The position numbers and the translations under genes are program-made. This document shows, in pieces, positions 27,983-37,820 of a stretch of DNA of 64,000 nucleotides (position 1 is its first letter; each line of letters opens with the position of its first letter). Origin of the DNA: Gammaproteobacteria bacterium (lineage in GTDB: Bacteria; Pseudomonadota; Gammaproteobacteria; Thiohalobacterales; Thiohalobacteraceae). The DNA lies in the NCBI GenBank assembly GCA_018819175.1, contig JAHJQQ010000019.1:113869-177868 (forward strand), read 5' to 3'. The notes beneath the pieces are model-generated. The model searched no databases and was not told where the DNA came from. It saw only the letters and a list, made by a program, of their open reading frames with translations.

Positions 27983-29368
27983 ATGCAATTAGATATTCTG
28001 GTCGGCGGAGTACCGCGAGGCGGTACCACGGTTGCAGCAAAAATCATGTCTCTACACCAGGATATATTCTGCTACGCAGGCGAGACACACCTTATTCCAT
28101 TCATGCATGACCTGTTTGGTCAATTGCCTTGCCGGTACGATAAAATCGACTTAGTGGCAAGGTTTCTGCGCCAACAATTCATGACGGCTATGGTTGAGAT
28201 GCCAAGATTTAGTGTTAGTCAAGGAGCGCATCCTGGTAATCTTATCTTTGTGGAAAAGGATGTCGATGACCTTATAGATGCCGTGCGTAGGGATTTAGAA
28301 GCTCAGCTATATGGAGCTGAGCTCTACAAAGCATCATTGGGTACATTGCGTGGATTGCTGTCAAAGGCAGATCAGCGAATCATCTTGGGTGAGAAGACAC
28401 CAAGCAACATTTTCGCAATGGCTGATTATGCTGGGTTGGATGCGCCGAAGAGCATCGTAGTAATGCGCGAGCCGATAGGTGTGCTTCGCTCAATGAATGC
28501 ACGTGTAATTAAGGGGGATGCCTATTCCAGTGCGTTCAAGGGTGACCTTGAAACCAATATCGGCATGTATATGGAGTATGCGATGGCTGCCCGGCAGGTG
28601 TTGAACTCGGCCGGAGGGGGGCTATTGGTGCGTTATGAAGATATAGCCCAGTCGCCAGGCACTGTGGTGCGAAAAATGTTCAAGTTATTCGGGCGTGAGG
28701 CGGAAGATCGTGTGATTCAATTCGTCGAGACCGGGCGGGATCGCGAGATTGCCAACCGCGCACCCATGAATTACAGGCGCCTGAATATAACCGCAGGATA
28801 TGCCGAGCTATCGCCAATGGATATTTGGAAGGTGTTTAGTCTCACGTGTGAATTGCGGAAAGCATTTGGATATTCGGATACGGCAATGACCGAACTTGGT
28901 TTCAAAGTGCCTTCGGATTGGCCCGATGTCGAGGTGCCATTGAAGGTCTTGCCGCTGTATGGATTTCATCAATCCAGCTGGATCGGTGACGCATTGATGA
29001 AGCGTAGAGGCGGCTTAATTGTCTACTTAGGGAAGGGGCGATCGTACGACGTCACCCTCGAATTTAAAAGCAAGTTCCCCGAGCAAATCCAAGGCGAGGT
29101 AGAATTGCGTGTGTTCCTAAACGGTATCCAACGAGAATTGCTAAAAGTAAGGACCGGCAGTCGGTCCACGATGGTTAATCTAAAAGTTCATTCTGACGAA
29201 TTGGTTCCAATGGGGAATAGGGGTGGATATGCGGTCATCGATCTTGTGTCGTCGGTGGCTTATAACCTGATCGGCCACACTGAAAATGGTGATGACGCGC
29301 GTGAAATATCGTTCCAGCTGATTAACTGGAAGATTGATAATAGGCCCTTTAAATGGTGGCGACGTTAA
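27983..29368 (+). CDS. Sulfotransferase family protein
   Basis: A 461-residue protein with the 5'-phosphosulfate-binding loop GGVPRGGTTVAAKIMS (about residues 8-23) and the 3'-phosphate-binding pattern SIVVMREPIGVLRSMNAR (about 157), both typical of PAPS-dependent sulfotransferases. The region after about residue 300 is extra and contains beta-rich sequence without a recognised motif. It probably transfers sulfate from PAPS to a glycan hydroxyl. It is followed 22 nt later by a second sulfotransferase-like gene. Sulfated bacterial surface glycans are uncommon, so the call deserves a structural check. Confidence 0.78.
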   Translation: MQLDILVGGVPRGGTTVAAKIMSLHQDIFCYAGETHLIPFMHDLFGQLPCRYDKIDLVARFLRQQFMTAMVEMPRFSVSQGAHPGNLIFVEKDVDDLIDAVRRDLEAQLYGAELYKASLGTLRGLLSKADQRIILGEKTPSNIFAMADYAGLDAPKSIVVMREPIGVLRSMNARVIKGDAYSSAFKGDLETNIGMYMEYAMAARQVLNSAGGGLLVRYEDIAQSPGTVVRKMFKLFGREAEDRVIQFVETGRDREIANRAPMNYRRLNITAGYAELSPMDIWKVFSLTCELRKAFGYSDTAMTELGFKVPSDWPDVEVPLKVLPLYGFHQSSWIGDALMKRRGGLIVYLGKGRSYDVTLEFKSKFPEQIQGEVELRVFLNGIQRELLKVRTGSRSTMVNLKVHSDELVPMGNRGGYAVIDLVSSVAYNLIGHTENGDDAREISFQLINWKIDNRPFKWWRR

Positions 29369-29390
29369 AAACCAATCTATTTGAGTCAAG

Positions 29391-30056
29391 ATGGTCACGA
29401 AGATAATATCCATTCACACACCCAAGGCCGGAGGCACATCGACACTTGCTTTGTGGAAGCAGGCTTTTGGTGAGAAACGGGTTTTAATGGATTACGATGA
29501 TCCTCCCGGGAATCCATCAGCCAACTTTATCATTGACCCTGTAGGGTGGGCGGAGCAGCGGCCAACAACCCTTCCGGATAGCATACAAGTAGTCCATGGT
29601 CACTTCAGGCCGAGCAAATACGATCTCTTGAAAGACGTATTCCGGCTTACCATGCTTCGTCATCCGGTGGACAACTTGATTTCGATATATTGCTATTGGA
29701 AAAAGATTCCTCCTCAACCCAATGCAGTACACCAATATTTTTTAGTTAACAAGTTGGATGTGTTAGGTCTGGCAAGATTGCCGATTATCCAAAATCTGTA
29801 TAGCGATACATATTTTGGTGGGTGGGATATGAGACGTTTAGATTTTATCGGCAGGCATGAGACCAGGGCCGATGATTTGCTGCGATTGACAGAGATGCTT
29901 GGAATCCGCACAGATATAAACTATCACTTGAATGCGACGGAGCCAGAAGGAGTGAATTTAGAAAAGGAAGCTATCTTATCAGATCAAAAATTGATGGGAT
30001 GTCTAAAAGATTTGCTTGTCAACGACATTCATTTTTATGAGCGCTACGCGAGATGA
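29391..30056 (+). CDS. Second, smaller sulfotransferase-like protein
   Basis: A 221-residue protein of the sulfotransferase family 2 type (as in carbohydrate 2-O-sulfotransferases). The P-loop reads IHTPKAGGTSTLALW (about residues 8-22), a likely catalytic His appears in VVHGHFRPS (about 67), and LTMLRHPVDNLISIYCYW (about 84) is the 3'-phosphosulfate motif. It should use PAPS on a sugar unit. It is unlike the preceding sulfotransferase in length and motif spelling, so the two are not recent copies and may act on different positions. Confidence 0.75.
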   Translation: MVTKIISIHTPKAGGTSTLALWKQAFGEKRVLMDYDDPPGNPSANFIIDPVGWAEQRPTTLPDSIQVVHGHFRPSKYDLLKDVFRLTMLRHPVDNLISIYCYWKKIPPQPNAVHQYFLVNKLDVLGLARLPIIQNLYSDTYFGGWDMRRLDFIGRHETRADDLLRLTEMLGIRTDINYHLNATEPEGVNLEKEAILSDQKLMGCLKDLLVNDIHFYERYAR

Positions 30057-30428
30057 TGGCAAATCAATTCATTAAGACGCGAAGATTGCGATGTAGCTAT
30101 AAATCCTTAATGAATAATGCCAGCTAAGCGCATGTGTAAATTGCATGTCGGCAGGAGCTAATATGCCGATGGTAGTTTCCCCTGGATTGTTTCAATTGAC
30201 GAAACGTGGAGAAGCCAAACCGAAGCCGAGGAGCCGCCAGTAGCCTCAGGCCTAGCGGGCGCAAACAGACAAGCCTTTAATAGTGTCATGTCATTGTGGC
30301 GCTTTTCAATCACAGGACGTGTCGATGCAAAAGGAATTAACAGTCGCGCAACCCGGATGTGCAAGATATGACTGGGATAACCCGTTGCGCTTACTGAGGG
30401 GCGCGATACACTTGCTGAGCTGAACATA
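30057..30428. other. 372-bp gene-free stretch between sulfotransferase and acyltransferase genes
   Basis: No supported gene. Short frames exist on both strands, including a 100-residue minus-strand frame with no recognisable motif. The right part (30190-30290) is more G+C-rich than its neighbours. No insertion-sequence ends or terminator were recognised. It may be a recombination junction between two gene modules of the island, or may hold the promoter of the downstream genes. Confidence 0.4.
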
Positions 30429-32372
30429 GTGAGAAATAATTTACCGTTTCGCCCAGACATCGAGGGACTTCGCGCTCTCGCTGTTCTAGCTGTTATCGCC
30501 TTTCATCACCAATGGGGATTGTTTTCCGGTGGCTTCATCGGAGTCGATGTTTTTTTTGTTATCAGTGGCTACTTGATTACACGGAATATTCTTTCAGAAT
30601 CGCGAAGTGGTCGATTCTCTTTTAAAGCGTTTTACATGCGACGTGCTCGTCGACTGCTGCCGGCATTGTTTTTCACCGTGGCAGTAACTTTGCTTGTGGG
30701 TTATTTTGTATCTACTCCGGCAGACTTGATGCTTATTGCCGAAAGCTCTATGGCATCAATATTCTCGGTATCAAATCTATATTTTTGGATGCAATCTGGA
30801 TATTTTGATGTGGCTGCGAATCAAAAGCCACTATTGCATACTTGGTCACTTTCTGTCGAAGAACAGTTCTACTTAGTGTGGCCATTGCTCGTAGTGTTCT
30901 TGTCCCGCAACGCGCAGAGTCCGCGGATTGCGGTTGCATTGATGTCCGTACTTGGAGTGATTAGTGTCTGGGCAGCAGAACGATGGCTAAGCACTGATTC
31001 TGCGGGTGCATTTTTCCTTACCCCATTCAGAATAAACGAATTTGTGCTTGGTGCTATATGCGCATGGATTCCCTTACGCTCGCATAGAGGGCGGCTTGAG
31101 GGGGAAGTGTTTTCTGTGATTGCATTGGGGATGATTGTTTACCCCATGTATAGTTATACGGATGCTACCGCATTCCCAGGAATATCCGCACTTCTTCCGA
31201 GTTTGGGTGCCGCCATGTTGATTTTATTTAATGGTGGCGGAGCATCGCGATGGATACTTACAAATCCAGTTGCTACCGGGATAGGCAGAATTTCTTATTC
31301 ACTGTATCTGGCGCACTGGCCAATTTTTGTCTTTTATCGGCAGTGGAAAGGAAGCGAATTTTCTCTGCAAGATACGGTCTTGGTGAGTATTGCATCACTC
31401 GTACTTGCAGTATTCATGTACAAGTTTATTGAACAGCCATTTAGGTCGCGCGGAACTTTACACGATGTGACAATCACAACTCGCATATTTGCGAGGATAT
31501 ATGTAAGTGTATGTGCCGGTTTGGTTGTTGTGTCAGTGGCTATTTTGTTGAGTAATGGCTTTGCTTGGCGTTATCAATCGGACCTTGTCCATTTTGTACA
31601 AGAAACCGATGCTGAGAGAAAAGAGCGCTTTAAGCCATACTTGATGCGTTGTCGTATGAAGAATGCGCTGTCGTGTGATGTGCCAACAGAACGTAGCAAT
31701 ATAGTTATTCTTGGAGATTCGCATGCGCCAGATATTTTCAATGCTCTAATCGAACAGTATCCTAAGCTACATTATGTATTTCATGGTGGGGGCGGGGGGT
31801 GTCCGCCGTTAACCCGGGAAGACTATAATTTACTAACGGTGAAGCATCCAAATCGCGATAGTTGTATCGCAAATAATGAGAAACTACTTTACGGTGATCA
31901 GCTCGTGAGAGCCGATCTTGTCGTAATCAATACAGTTTTCCTCTGGTATATGCCTGAACATCTAACTCATGCGATTGTGCAAATTCGCAAGGCTACTAAC
32001 GCTCCGATTGTGGTGCTAGGTAACTACATGGTATTCGATGATGATCTGCCTGATCTGGTTGTCAAACATGGTGTAACCACAATGGATGAATATTATGTCG
32101 ATAGGCTTTCAGAAAACACTTTTGCATATGAGGAGGAATTGGAATCGTTATCTAAAATCCTTGGGTTTACTTACATCAGCAAAAGGAAGCTTTTCTGCGG
32201 AAATGATTCAGTAATGAGTTGCCCTATCATATTTGATGGGAAATTATTTACCTATGATCGTCATCACTTGAGCCTAGCTGCGGCAAAACACCTCGGTTAT
32301 GAGATAGATAAATATTATGGTAGTATTTTCAGGGGATTAGATCTGAAATCAACAGCGTGGCAGATAAAATGA
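30429..32372 (+). CDS. O-acyltransferase (acyltransferase-3 family) with SGNH domain
   Basis: A 647-residue membrane enzyme. The first about 380 residues hold about ten hydrophobic helices with RPDIEGLRALAVLAVIAFH, GVDVFFVISGYLIT and SLSVEEQFYLVWPLL, diagnostic of the OafA/YrhL family. The C-terminal SGNH domain (about 420-640) has the nucleophile block VILGDSHAPDIF and a terminal DRHHLSLAA with the catalytic Asp/His. Such proteins take acetyl groups from the cytoplasm and place them on glycan in the periplasm. The start is GTG 30429. It is not a Wzy polymerase because of the acyltransferase motifs. It overlaps the next gene by 4 nt (ATGA). Confidence 0.92.
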   Translation: MRNNLPFRPDIEGLRALAVLAVIAFHHQWGLFSGGFIGVDVFFVISGYLITRNILSESRSGRFSFKAFYMRRARRLLPALFFTVAVTLLVGYFVSTPADLMLIAESSMASIFSVSNLYFWMQSGYFDVAANQKPLLHTWSLSVEEQFYLVWPLLVVFLSRNAQSPRIAVALMSVLGVISVWAAERWLSTDSAGAFFLTPFRINEFVLGAICAWIPLRSHRGRLEGEVFSVIALGMIVYPMYSYTDATAFPGISALLPSLGAAMLILFNGGGASRWILTNPVATGIGRISYSLYLAHWPIFVFYRQWKGSEFSLQDTVLVSIASLVLAVFMYKFIEQPFRSRGTLHDVTITTRIFARIYVSVCAGLVVVSVAILLSNGFAWRYQSDLVHFVQETDAERKERFKPYLMRCRMKNALSCDVPTERSNIVILGDSHAPDIFNALIEQYPKLHYVFHGGGGGCPPLTREDYNLLTVKHPNRDSCIANNEKLLYGDQLVRADLVVINTVFLWYMPEHLTHAIVQIRKATNAPIVVLGNYMVFDDDLPDLVVKHGVTTMDEYYVDRLSENTFAYEEELESLSKILGFTYISKRKLFCGNDSVMSCPIIFDGKLFTYDRHHLSLAAAKHLGYEIDKYYGSIFRGLDLKSTAWQIK

Positions 32373-33154
32373 GACTAACTATCGATACATCAGATAATAC
32401 AATATGCACCCAAACTTCGATGGGAGAGAATGTCATAATCCCAGTTTATTCTAAAGAAGGATTCAAGCTTTTATCTGATATATGGCTCAAGCAGGAATGG
32501 AATCAGTTGCATTGGCAGTCCTTTTCCTGGTTCGGTTTCCAGATATGGCAATTCCCGGAAGATTTATTAAGGCTGCAGGAAGTAATCGCTACGCTTGCTC
32601 CAGATGTGATTGTTGAGACCGGGGTGAATCGTGGCGGCAGTGCGATATTTTTCGCATCATTGTGCCGGTTATTGGGAAAAGGGCGAGTTGTTTCTATTGA
32701 TATCCAAATACCCGCTGAGGTTCGTAAAGCGATTGAGCAAAGCCCCTTCTCGGACTTGATTACCTTAATTGAGGGTGATTCTGCTTCTCCGGAGGTTGTT
32801 AGTCAGGTAAGCGGTAAGATCGGGAAGGACGAGAAGGTCTTTGTCTTTTTGGATAGTGATCATTCCAAGGATCATGTCTTGCGTGAGTTGAACGCATATT
32901 CTGATCTGGTCTCACCCGGTTCTTACATTGTGGCTACCGATGGTGTGATGCAAAGTCTAACGGATACGCCATATGGCCGGAAAGAATGGCTCGAAGACAA
33001 TCCTGCTGCTGCAGCGCGGCAGTTTGCAGGTAGTCACCCAGAGTTCAAGATTGAACGGCCCGCAGCACTTTTTGGTGATCAGTACATTGTTGAGGGGATG
33101 ACTTATTGGCCGGACGCATGGTTGTATCGTATGCCTCTTGCGGAAGGTAATTAA
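32369..33154 (+). CDS. CmcI-type methyltransferase/hydroxylase
   Basis: A 261-residue protein of the cephalosporin hydroxylase/rhamnosyl O-methyltransferase family: VIVETGVNRGGSAIFFAS (SAM loop, about residue 88), VFVFLDSDHSKDHVLREL (metal-binding Asp/His, about 163) and DTPYGRKEWLEDNP (about 205). Members O-methylate rhamnose or other hydroxyls in a Mg-dependent way. The island context favours O-methylation of a sugar. ATG 32369 overlaps the preceding stop; a GTG at 32357 is an alternative. Confidence 0.82.
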   Translation: MRLTIDTSDNTICTQTSMGENVIIPVYSKEGFKLLSDIWLKQEWNQLHWQSFSWFGFQIWQFPEDLLRLQEVIATLAPDVIVETGVNRGGSAIFFASLCRLLGKGRVVSIDIQIPAEVRKAIEQSPFSDLITLIEGDSASPEVVSQVSGKIGKDEKVFVFLDSDHSKDHVLRELNAYSDLVSPGSYIVATDGVMQSLTDTPYGRKEWLEDNPAAAARQFAGSHPEFKIERPAALFGDQYIVEGMTYWPDAWLYRMPLAEGN

Positions 33155-33155
33155 G

Positions 33156-33761
33156 ATGCATGCTAGCTCGTACAAAAAGATGGAGGCGTTCTGCCAGAAG
33201 TATCTAGTAGGAAGAGAAGACCAATCCTTACATATTTATGATCTTGGCAGTCAAGATGTAAACGGCAGCTACCGCCCGCTTTTCTCCGCATCGGCCTGGC
33301 ATTATGTAGGACTGGACATGGCATCTGGAAAGAATGTGGATGTAGTGTTACGCACTCCCTATACATGGCGCGAGATCGCCAGTGGATCTGCCGATGTGGT
33401 GATCTCCGGTCAGGCGTTCGAGCATATTCAATATTTCTGGATAACGATGCTAGAGGTGGCGCGCGTACTCAAGCCCGGTGGTATCTGCTGCATTCTTGCT
33501 CCCTCAAGTGGGCCTGAGCATCGCTATCCGCTAGATTGCTGGCGATTTTATCCTGATGGAATGCATTCACTCGCGCTTTTTGCACAAATGGAAGTTATCG
33601 AAGCAACGACTCAGTGGGAAGACGAGGGTCATGCAGACGGAAGCGACTGGTGGCATGATTCAATGCTTATCTGCCGTAAACCAGATAAAGGGGCGTTGTG
33701 GAAATTTAAAAGTGATCTTAAGCGCTGGTTACAGCATCGTACAATGACAATAGGAATGTGA
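33156..33761 (+). CDS. Small SAM-dependent methyltransferase
   Basis: A 201-residue class I methyltransferase-like protein. It has LHIYDLGSQDVNG (SAM loop, Ser/Gln in place of the usual Gly), YVGLDMASGKNVDVVL and SGQAFEHIQYFWITMLEVARVLKPGG split by loops. The substrate is unknown. It starts 1 nt after the preceding stop, at ATG 33156, and its own stop overlaps the next start (TGATG). Tight packing indicates one operon for the methyltransferase run. Confidence 0.78.
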   Translation: MHASSYKKMEAFCQKYLVGREDQSLHIYDLGSQDVNGSYRPLFSASAWHYVGLDMASGKNVDVVLRTPYTWREIASGSADVVISGQAFEHIQYFWITMLEVARVLKPGGICCILAPSSGPEHRYPLDCWRFYPDGMHSLALFAQMEVIEATTQWEDEGHADGSDWWHDSMLICRKPDKGALWKFKSDLKRWLQHRTMTIGM

Positions 33762-36700
33762 TGAGTACGAATCGCTTTCTGGAACTGTCCGTATTCAAGC
33801 CGGAAGAATGGTCACCGCATGATACCGGCGAGGTGATTTCATGGCATGGTCATATCCCGTTCGCCTTTTCGCTGATCCGTCTCCTGAAACCATCCTGTTT
33901 TGTGGAACTGGGTACGCATAAGGGGGACTCATACTTGTCGTTCTGCGAAGCCGTGGATCGCTATTCGCACTCTACACGTTGCTTCGCGATTGATACGTGG
34001 GAAGGTGACAAGCATGCCGGGCTCTATGGTGATGAGGTATTGGAGCAGTTGCGCGGGAAACACGATGATCGCTATGGCCGATTTTCAACCCTGATACGCG
34101 CGACCTTCGATGAAGCCTTGTCACAGTTCCCTGATGGTTCTGTTGACCTGCTGCATATCGATGGACTGCATACCTATGAGGCTGTGCGACACGATTATGA
34201 GAGTTGGTATTGTAAACTTAGTGACCGCGGTATTGTGTTGTTCCACGACACGACAGTACGTCAGGAGGATTTTGGGGTGTGGAAATACTGGGCGGAAGTG
34301 AGCGCTCAGTACCCCAGTTTTGAATTCCATCATTCAAACGGACTTGGTGTTCTGGCAGTCGGTAAGAATGCTTCAGGCCTGTTGCCGGACCTGTTCGATA
34401 TCGATGAGAGTGAGGCTAATCGGATACGCAATTTGTACAGCGTACTTGGGAACTCGATCGCATTTCATGGGCTTTTCAAGGCATTGTTGCTTGAGCGTAG
34501 TGCAAGTAATGCGGAAATTAATCGTTTGCATCAGCTTGTGACTGAGCGTGATATCGAATTGGACAATCTGCAACAGACTGCTGCCGAACGAGATGACCTA
34601 AAACGAGAAATATCAGAAATATTAGACTCCCATTCCTGGAGAATAACTGCACCGATGCGCCACATCTCCGACGGTATCCGATTCGCTACTCGGCATCCGA
34701 AGGGGGCTTTGCTGTTGTTGTCACGCAAGATCTATCACCGACTACCTGTCTCAACAGTGAGGCGTAATCGCCTCAAAGGGTGGTTCTACCAGAATCTTCC
34801 AAGTGTCTTTTCTCATACCTTGTCATATGGTCTATGGAAGGTGCAAACCAAAGCAGTCAAACCAATTCACGTTAATCTTGATCAGCCGGAGACTGTTGGC
34901 GAGCCATTTGAGATGATGTGCCCGGAAAGTCCTGTGGTTTCAATCGTGATTCCGGTTTATGGGAAAATCAACTACACCTATCGTTGCCTGCGCGCACTGT
35001 GGGCACACCGCTCATGGTATAGCTTTGAAGTAATCGTGGTGGACGACTGCTCGCCTGATAATACCTTGGAAATACTGGAAACTATTAAGGGTGTGCGCAT
35101 CGTACACAACGAAGAAAATTCGGGCTTCATCCGTTCCTGCAATAATGGTGCACGCCACGCCAGAGGCAGGTTGGTGGTAATGTTAAATAACGATACTGTC
35201 GTGCGGCCAGGATGGTTGGATGAACTCGTCAACACCTTTAATTGTATCCCGAATGCCGGGCTTGTAGGCTCAAAATTGCTCTATCCAGATGGTCGTCTAC
35301 AGGAGGCAGGCGGAATCATATGGCAGGACGGCTCAGGTTGGAATTATGGTCGCCTTAAAGAACCGCATAGACCAGAATTCAGTTATTTGCGCGATGTTGA
35401 TTACTGTTCCGGTGCGTCGCTGATGATTAGTAGTGATTTATATAACCGACTCGGTGGGTTTGATGAATATTACCTTCCGGCCTATGGTGAGGACTCTGAT
35501 CTTGCTCTCCGCGTGCGGGAGGCAGGATATCGAGTACTTTATCAGCCGCTGTCTCAGGTCGTGCACTTTGAGGGTATTACTTCCGGTAAGGAAGTCTCTG
35601 CTGGTGCTAAATCTTATCAGATCGAAAATGCCAAAAAACTATATATGCGCTGGTCGGCAGTGTTGGCCGGGCATGGAGAGCCAGGAATTCTTCCCGACAA
35701 GGTGAAGGATCGTAACATCACAGGTCGTGCGCTGGTACTAGATCATTGCACCCCAACGCCAGATCAGGATGCTGGATCGATTACTGCAGTCAATCTAATG
35801 CGTATCCTTCAAGGGCTTGGACTCAAGGTCACTTTTGCCCCGGAAGACAATTTTCTTTTTATGGACTCTTATACCCGAGATCTGCAACGTATCGGTGTAG
35901 AGTGTCTCTATGCGCCTTATGTCACGTCAGTCGAGCAACATCTAGTCAAATATGGCGAGCAGTATGATGTGATAGTCGTTTTTCGTCTGTTAGCCGCAGA
36001 GCGAAATTTGGCGGTAATAAAAAAATATTGCCCGAATGCAAAACTCATTTTTCATACTTCAGACCTACATCATTTGCGGGAAGCTCGCGAGGCAGATCTC
36101 GCTAACTCAGACGAATTGCGGCAGAAAGCAGACAAAACCAGAGCCCGAGAATTGGCAGTAATTCGAGAGGCCGATGCTACAGTAGTTCATAGTACTGTAG
36201 AAAAGATCTTTCTGGATGAGGAGCTTGGATGCCAGGGAACTGGTAGTCGCATATATCTATTTGGCTGGGCAATCGAAACACCTGGTACGCATGTGCCATT
36301 CGATTTGCGCGACGGCGTGGTGTTCGTCGGTGGTTTTCAACATCAGCCAAACGTAGATGCAGTGGTTTACTTTGCCAGAGAGATATTTCCCTTACTTCGC
36401 AAGAGTCTTCCAGATGTCGTGTTCCGCATCATAGGTAGTCGTGCCACGCCAGAAATTCTCGCACTAGCCGGTGACGGCATCGAGGTACTCGGATTTGTGG
36501 AGGATCTGCGTACAGTATTGGACCGTTGTCGCATGAGCGTGGTACCGCTGCGTTACGGCGCCGGCATTAAGGGCAAGATCGGTACCAGTCTCAGCTATGG
36601 GCTACCCTGTGTTTCTACTACCATTGGCGCCGAGGGGATGGAGCTGGCAGAAGGTGATGGTGTACTCGTCGCAGACGGACCTGCCGCCTTTGCTGAAGCT

Positions 36701-37798
36701 GTGATTCGTCTGTATCAAGATCCCTCGCTATGGAATTCTTGCTCGAATGGAGGGTTGGAATTTGTAAGACGGAATTATTCGTTGGAATCAGGCCTCATGG
36801 TAGTTAGAAACTTACTGAGTAATATTGGTGTGCCGGAGAATAAATTAGGGGTGCGCGAAATTAGCTGCTCATCAGGAGCTGGTCCAAATGTTGATGGTAA
36901 ATATATCGCAGATCTGAATAACGATCCGCTAGAAATTACATGCGATGTTCAAGTCAGGGAACAATACGAGGATTGGTCTACCACACCTGAGGTTATTACC
37001 TGCCGTAAGCGCGAAAAATCTATCGCAGGAACGTATGGTAATGCTGAAAACTATAAGCTTCCAGGCTATTGTCGGATATGCGAACAGGATGTGGATTTTC
37101 TGATTGATCGCCAATGTGGGGCCGAGGAGATTGACGGTGTATGGCTGCCGAATTGGCGAGAAAGGATGGTATGTCCATTATGCGCACTGAACAACCGTCA
37201 GCGGTCTATCGCATTTGCCGCTCAAAATATTATAAAGCGCTACCGCGACAGGCAATCGGATGTATATCTAATGGAACAAGTCACGCCGATCTTTCACTGG
37301 ATGTCTACCTCAGTTCCCCAGGCCTGTTGTACCGGAAGTGAATATTTGGGCGAGCATGTTTCCTCAGGAAAGATCGTCAATGGTATTCGGCACGAGGATG
37401 TGGAGAGTCTAAGCTTTTCGGATGATTGCTTTGACTTGATCATTAGCAATGATGTTCTGGAACATGTGGTAGATCCAAGTAAAGCCCTGAAAGAAGCGTG
37501 TCGGACGTTACGTCCGCGAGGTGAGTTGCTGATGACAGTACCCTTCCATGTGGATAAGTTACAGAGCGAACGCCGTGCGGAGATAGTGAATGGCAAGTTA
37601 GAGCACATTTTGCCGCCTGTCTACCATGGGAACCCAGTGTCCGATGAAGGATCATTAGTATTCACGGATTTTGGCTGGGATTTTCTAGAGGAGATACGGA
37701 ATGCTGGTTTTGCAGAGGCGGAACTCCACTTCTATTGGTCTGAGGTATACGGACATCTTGGAGCGGGACAGCATTATATTCATGCCGTGAAGCACTGA
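33761..37798 (+). CDS. Giant methyltransferase - GT2 - GT4 - methyltransferase fusion protein
   Basis: A 1345-residue protein with four catalytic modules: (1) class I methyltransferase, about 35-200, with FVELGTHKGDSYLSFCEA and LLHIDGLHTYEAVRHDYE; (2) coiled coil about 248-292 ending in SWRITAPMR, a motif often seen before such glycosyltransferases; (3) GT2 (GT-A) domain about 390-640 with VSIVIPVYGK, VVDDCSPDN, MLNNDTVV and YGEDSDLALRVREAGY; (4) GT4-type (GT-B) domain about 655-1020 with VFVGGFQHQPNVDAVVYF and VPLRYGAGIKGKIG; (5) a Cys-pair segment (CRIC and CPLC, about 1105-1140) and a final methyltransferase, about 1180-1345, with FDLIISNDVLEHVVDPSKAL. It likely adds two sugars and methylates. 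Start ATG 33761 overlaps the preceding stop; GTG 33758 is possible. Confidence 0.88.
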   Translation: MSTNRFLELSVFKPEEWSPHDTGEVISWHGHIPFAFSLIRLLKPSCFVELGTHKGDSYLSFCEAVDRYSHSTRCFAIDTWEGDKHAGLYGDEVLEQLRGKHDDRYGRFSTLIRATFDEALSQFPDGSVDLLHIDGLHTYEAVRHDYESWYCKLSDRGIVLFHDTTVRQEDFGVWKYWAEVSAQYPSFEFHHSNGLGVLAVGKNASGLLPDLFDIDESEANRIRNLYSVLGNSIAFHGLFKALLLERSASNAEINRLHQLVTERDIELDNLQQTAAERDDLKREISEILDSHSWRITAPMRHISDGIRFATRHPKGALLLLSRKIYHRLPVSTVRRNRLKGWFYQNLPSVFSHTLSYGLWKVQTKAVKPIHVNLDQPETVGEPFEMMCPESPVVSIVIPVYGKINYTYRCLRALWAHRSWYSFEVIVVDDCSPDNTLEILETIKGVRIVHNEENSGFIRSCNNGARHARGRLVVMLNNDTVVRPGWLDELVNTFNCIPNAGLVGSKLLYPDGRLQEAGGIIWQDGSGWNYGRLKEPHRPEFSYLRDVDYCSGASLMISSDLYNRLGGFDEYYLPAYGEDSDLALRVREAGYRVLYQPLSQVVHFEGITSGKEVSAGAKSYQIENAKKLYMRWSAVLAGHGEPGILPDKVKDRNITGRALVLDHCTPTPDQDAGSITAVNLMRILQGLGLKVTFAPEDNFLFMDSYTRDLQRIGVECLYAPYVTSVEQHLVKYGEQYDVIVVFRLLAAERNLAVIKKYCPNAKLIFHTSDLHHLREAREADLANSDELRQKADKTRARELAVIREADATVVHSTVEKIFLDEELGCQGTGSRIYLFGWAIETPGTHVPFDLRDGVVFVGGFQHQPNVDAVVYFAREIFPLLRKSLPDVVFRIIGSRATPEILALAGDGIEVLGFVEDLRTVLDRCRMSVVPLRYGAGIKGKIGTSLSYGLPCVSTTIGAEGMELAEGDGVLVADGPAAFAEAVIRLYQDPSLWNSCSNGGLEFVRRNYSLESGLMVVRNLLSNIGVPENKLGVREISCSSGAGPNVDGKYIADLNNDPLEITCDVQVREQYEDWSTTPEVITCRKREKSIAGTYGNAENYKLPGYCRICEQDVDFLIDRQCGAEEIDGVWLPNWRERMVCPLCALNNRQRSIAFAAQNIIKRYRDRQSDVYLMEQVTPIFHWMSTSVPQACCTGSEYLGEHVSSGKIVNGIRHEDVESLSFSDDCFDLIISNDVLEHVVDPSKALKEACRTLRPRGELLMTVPFHVDKLQSERRAEIVNGKLEHILPPVYHGNPVSDEGSLVFTDFGWDFLEEIRNAGFAEAELHFYWSEVYGHLGAGQHYIHAVKH

Positions 37799-37820
37799 AC
37801 ACTTGTTATTAAACTTTAGG

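Noticed and set aside
30158..30460. 100-residue minus-strand frame in the 30.1-30.4 kb gap
   Set aside because: No recognisable motif, overlaps the acyltransferase start and has no ribosome site.
30429..32372. Possible Wzy polymerase
   Set aside because: The many-helix protein has the acyltransferase-3 motifs and an SGNH domain, so it is an O-acyltransferase.
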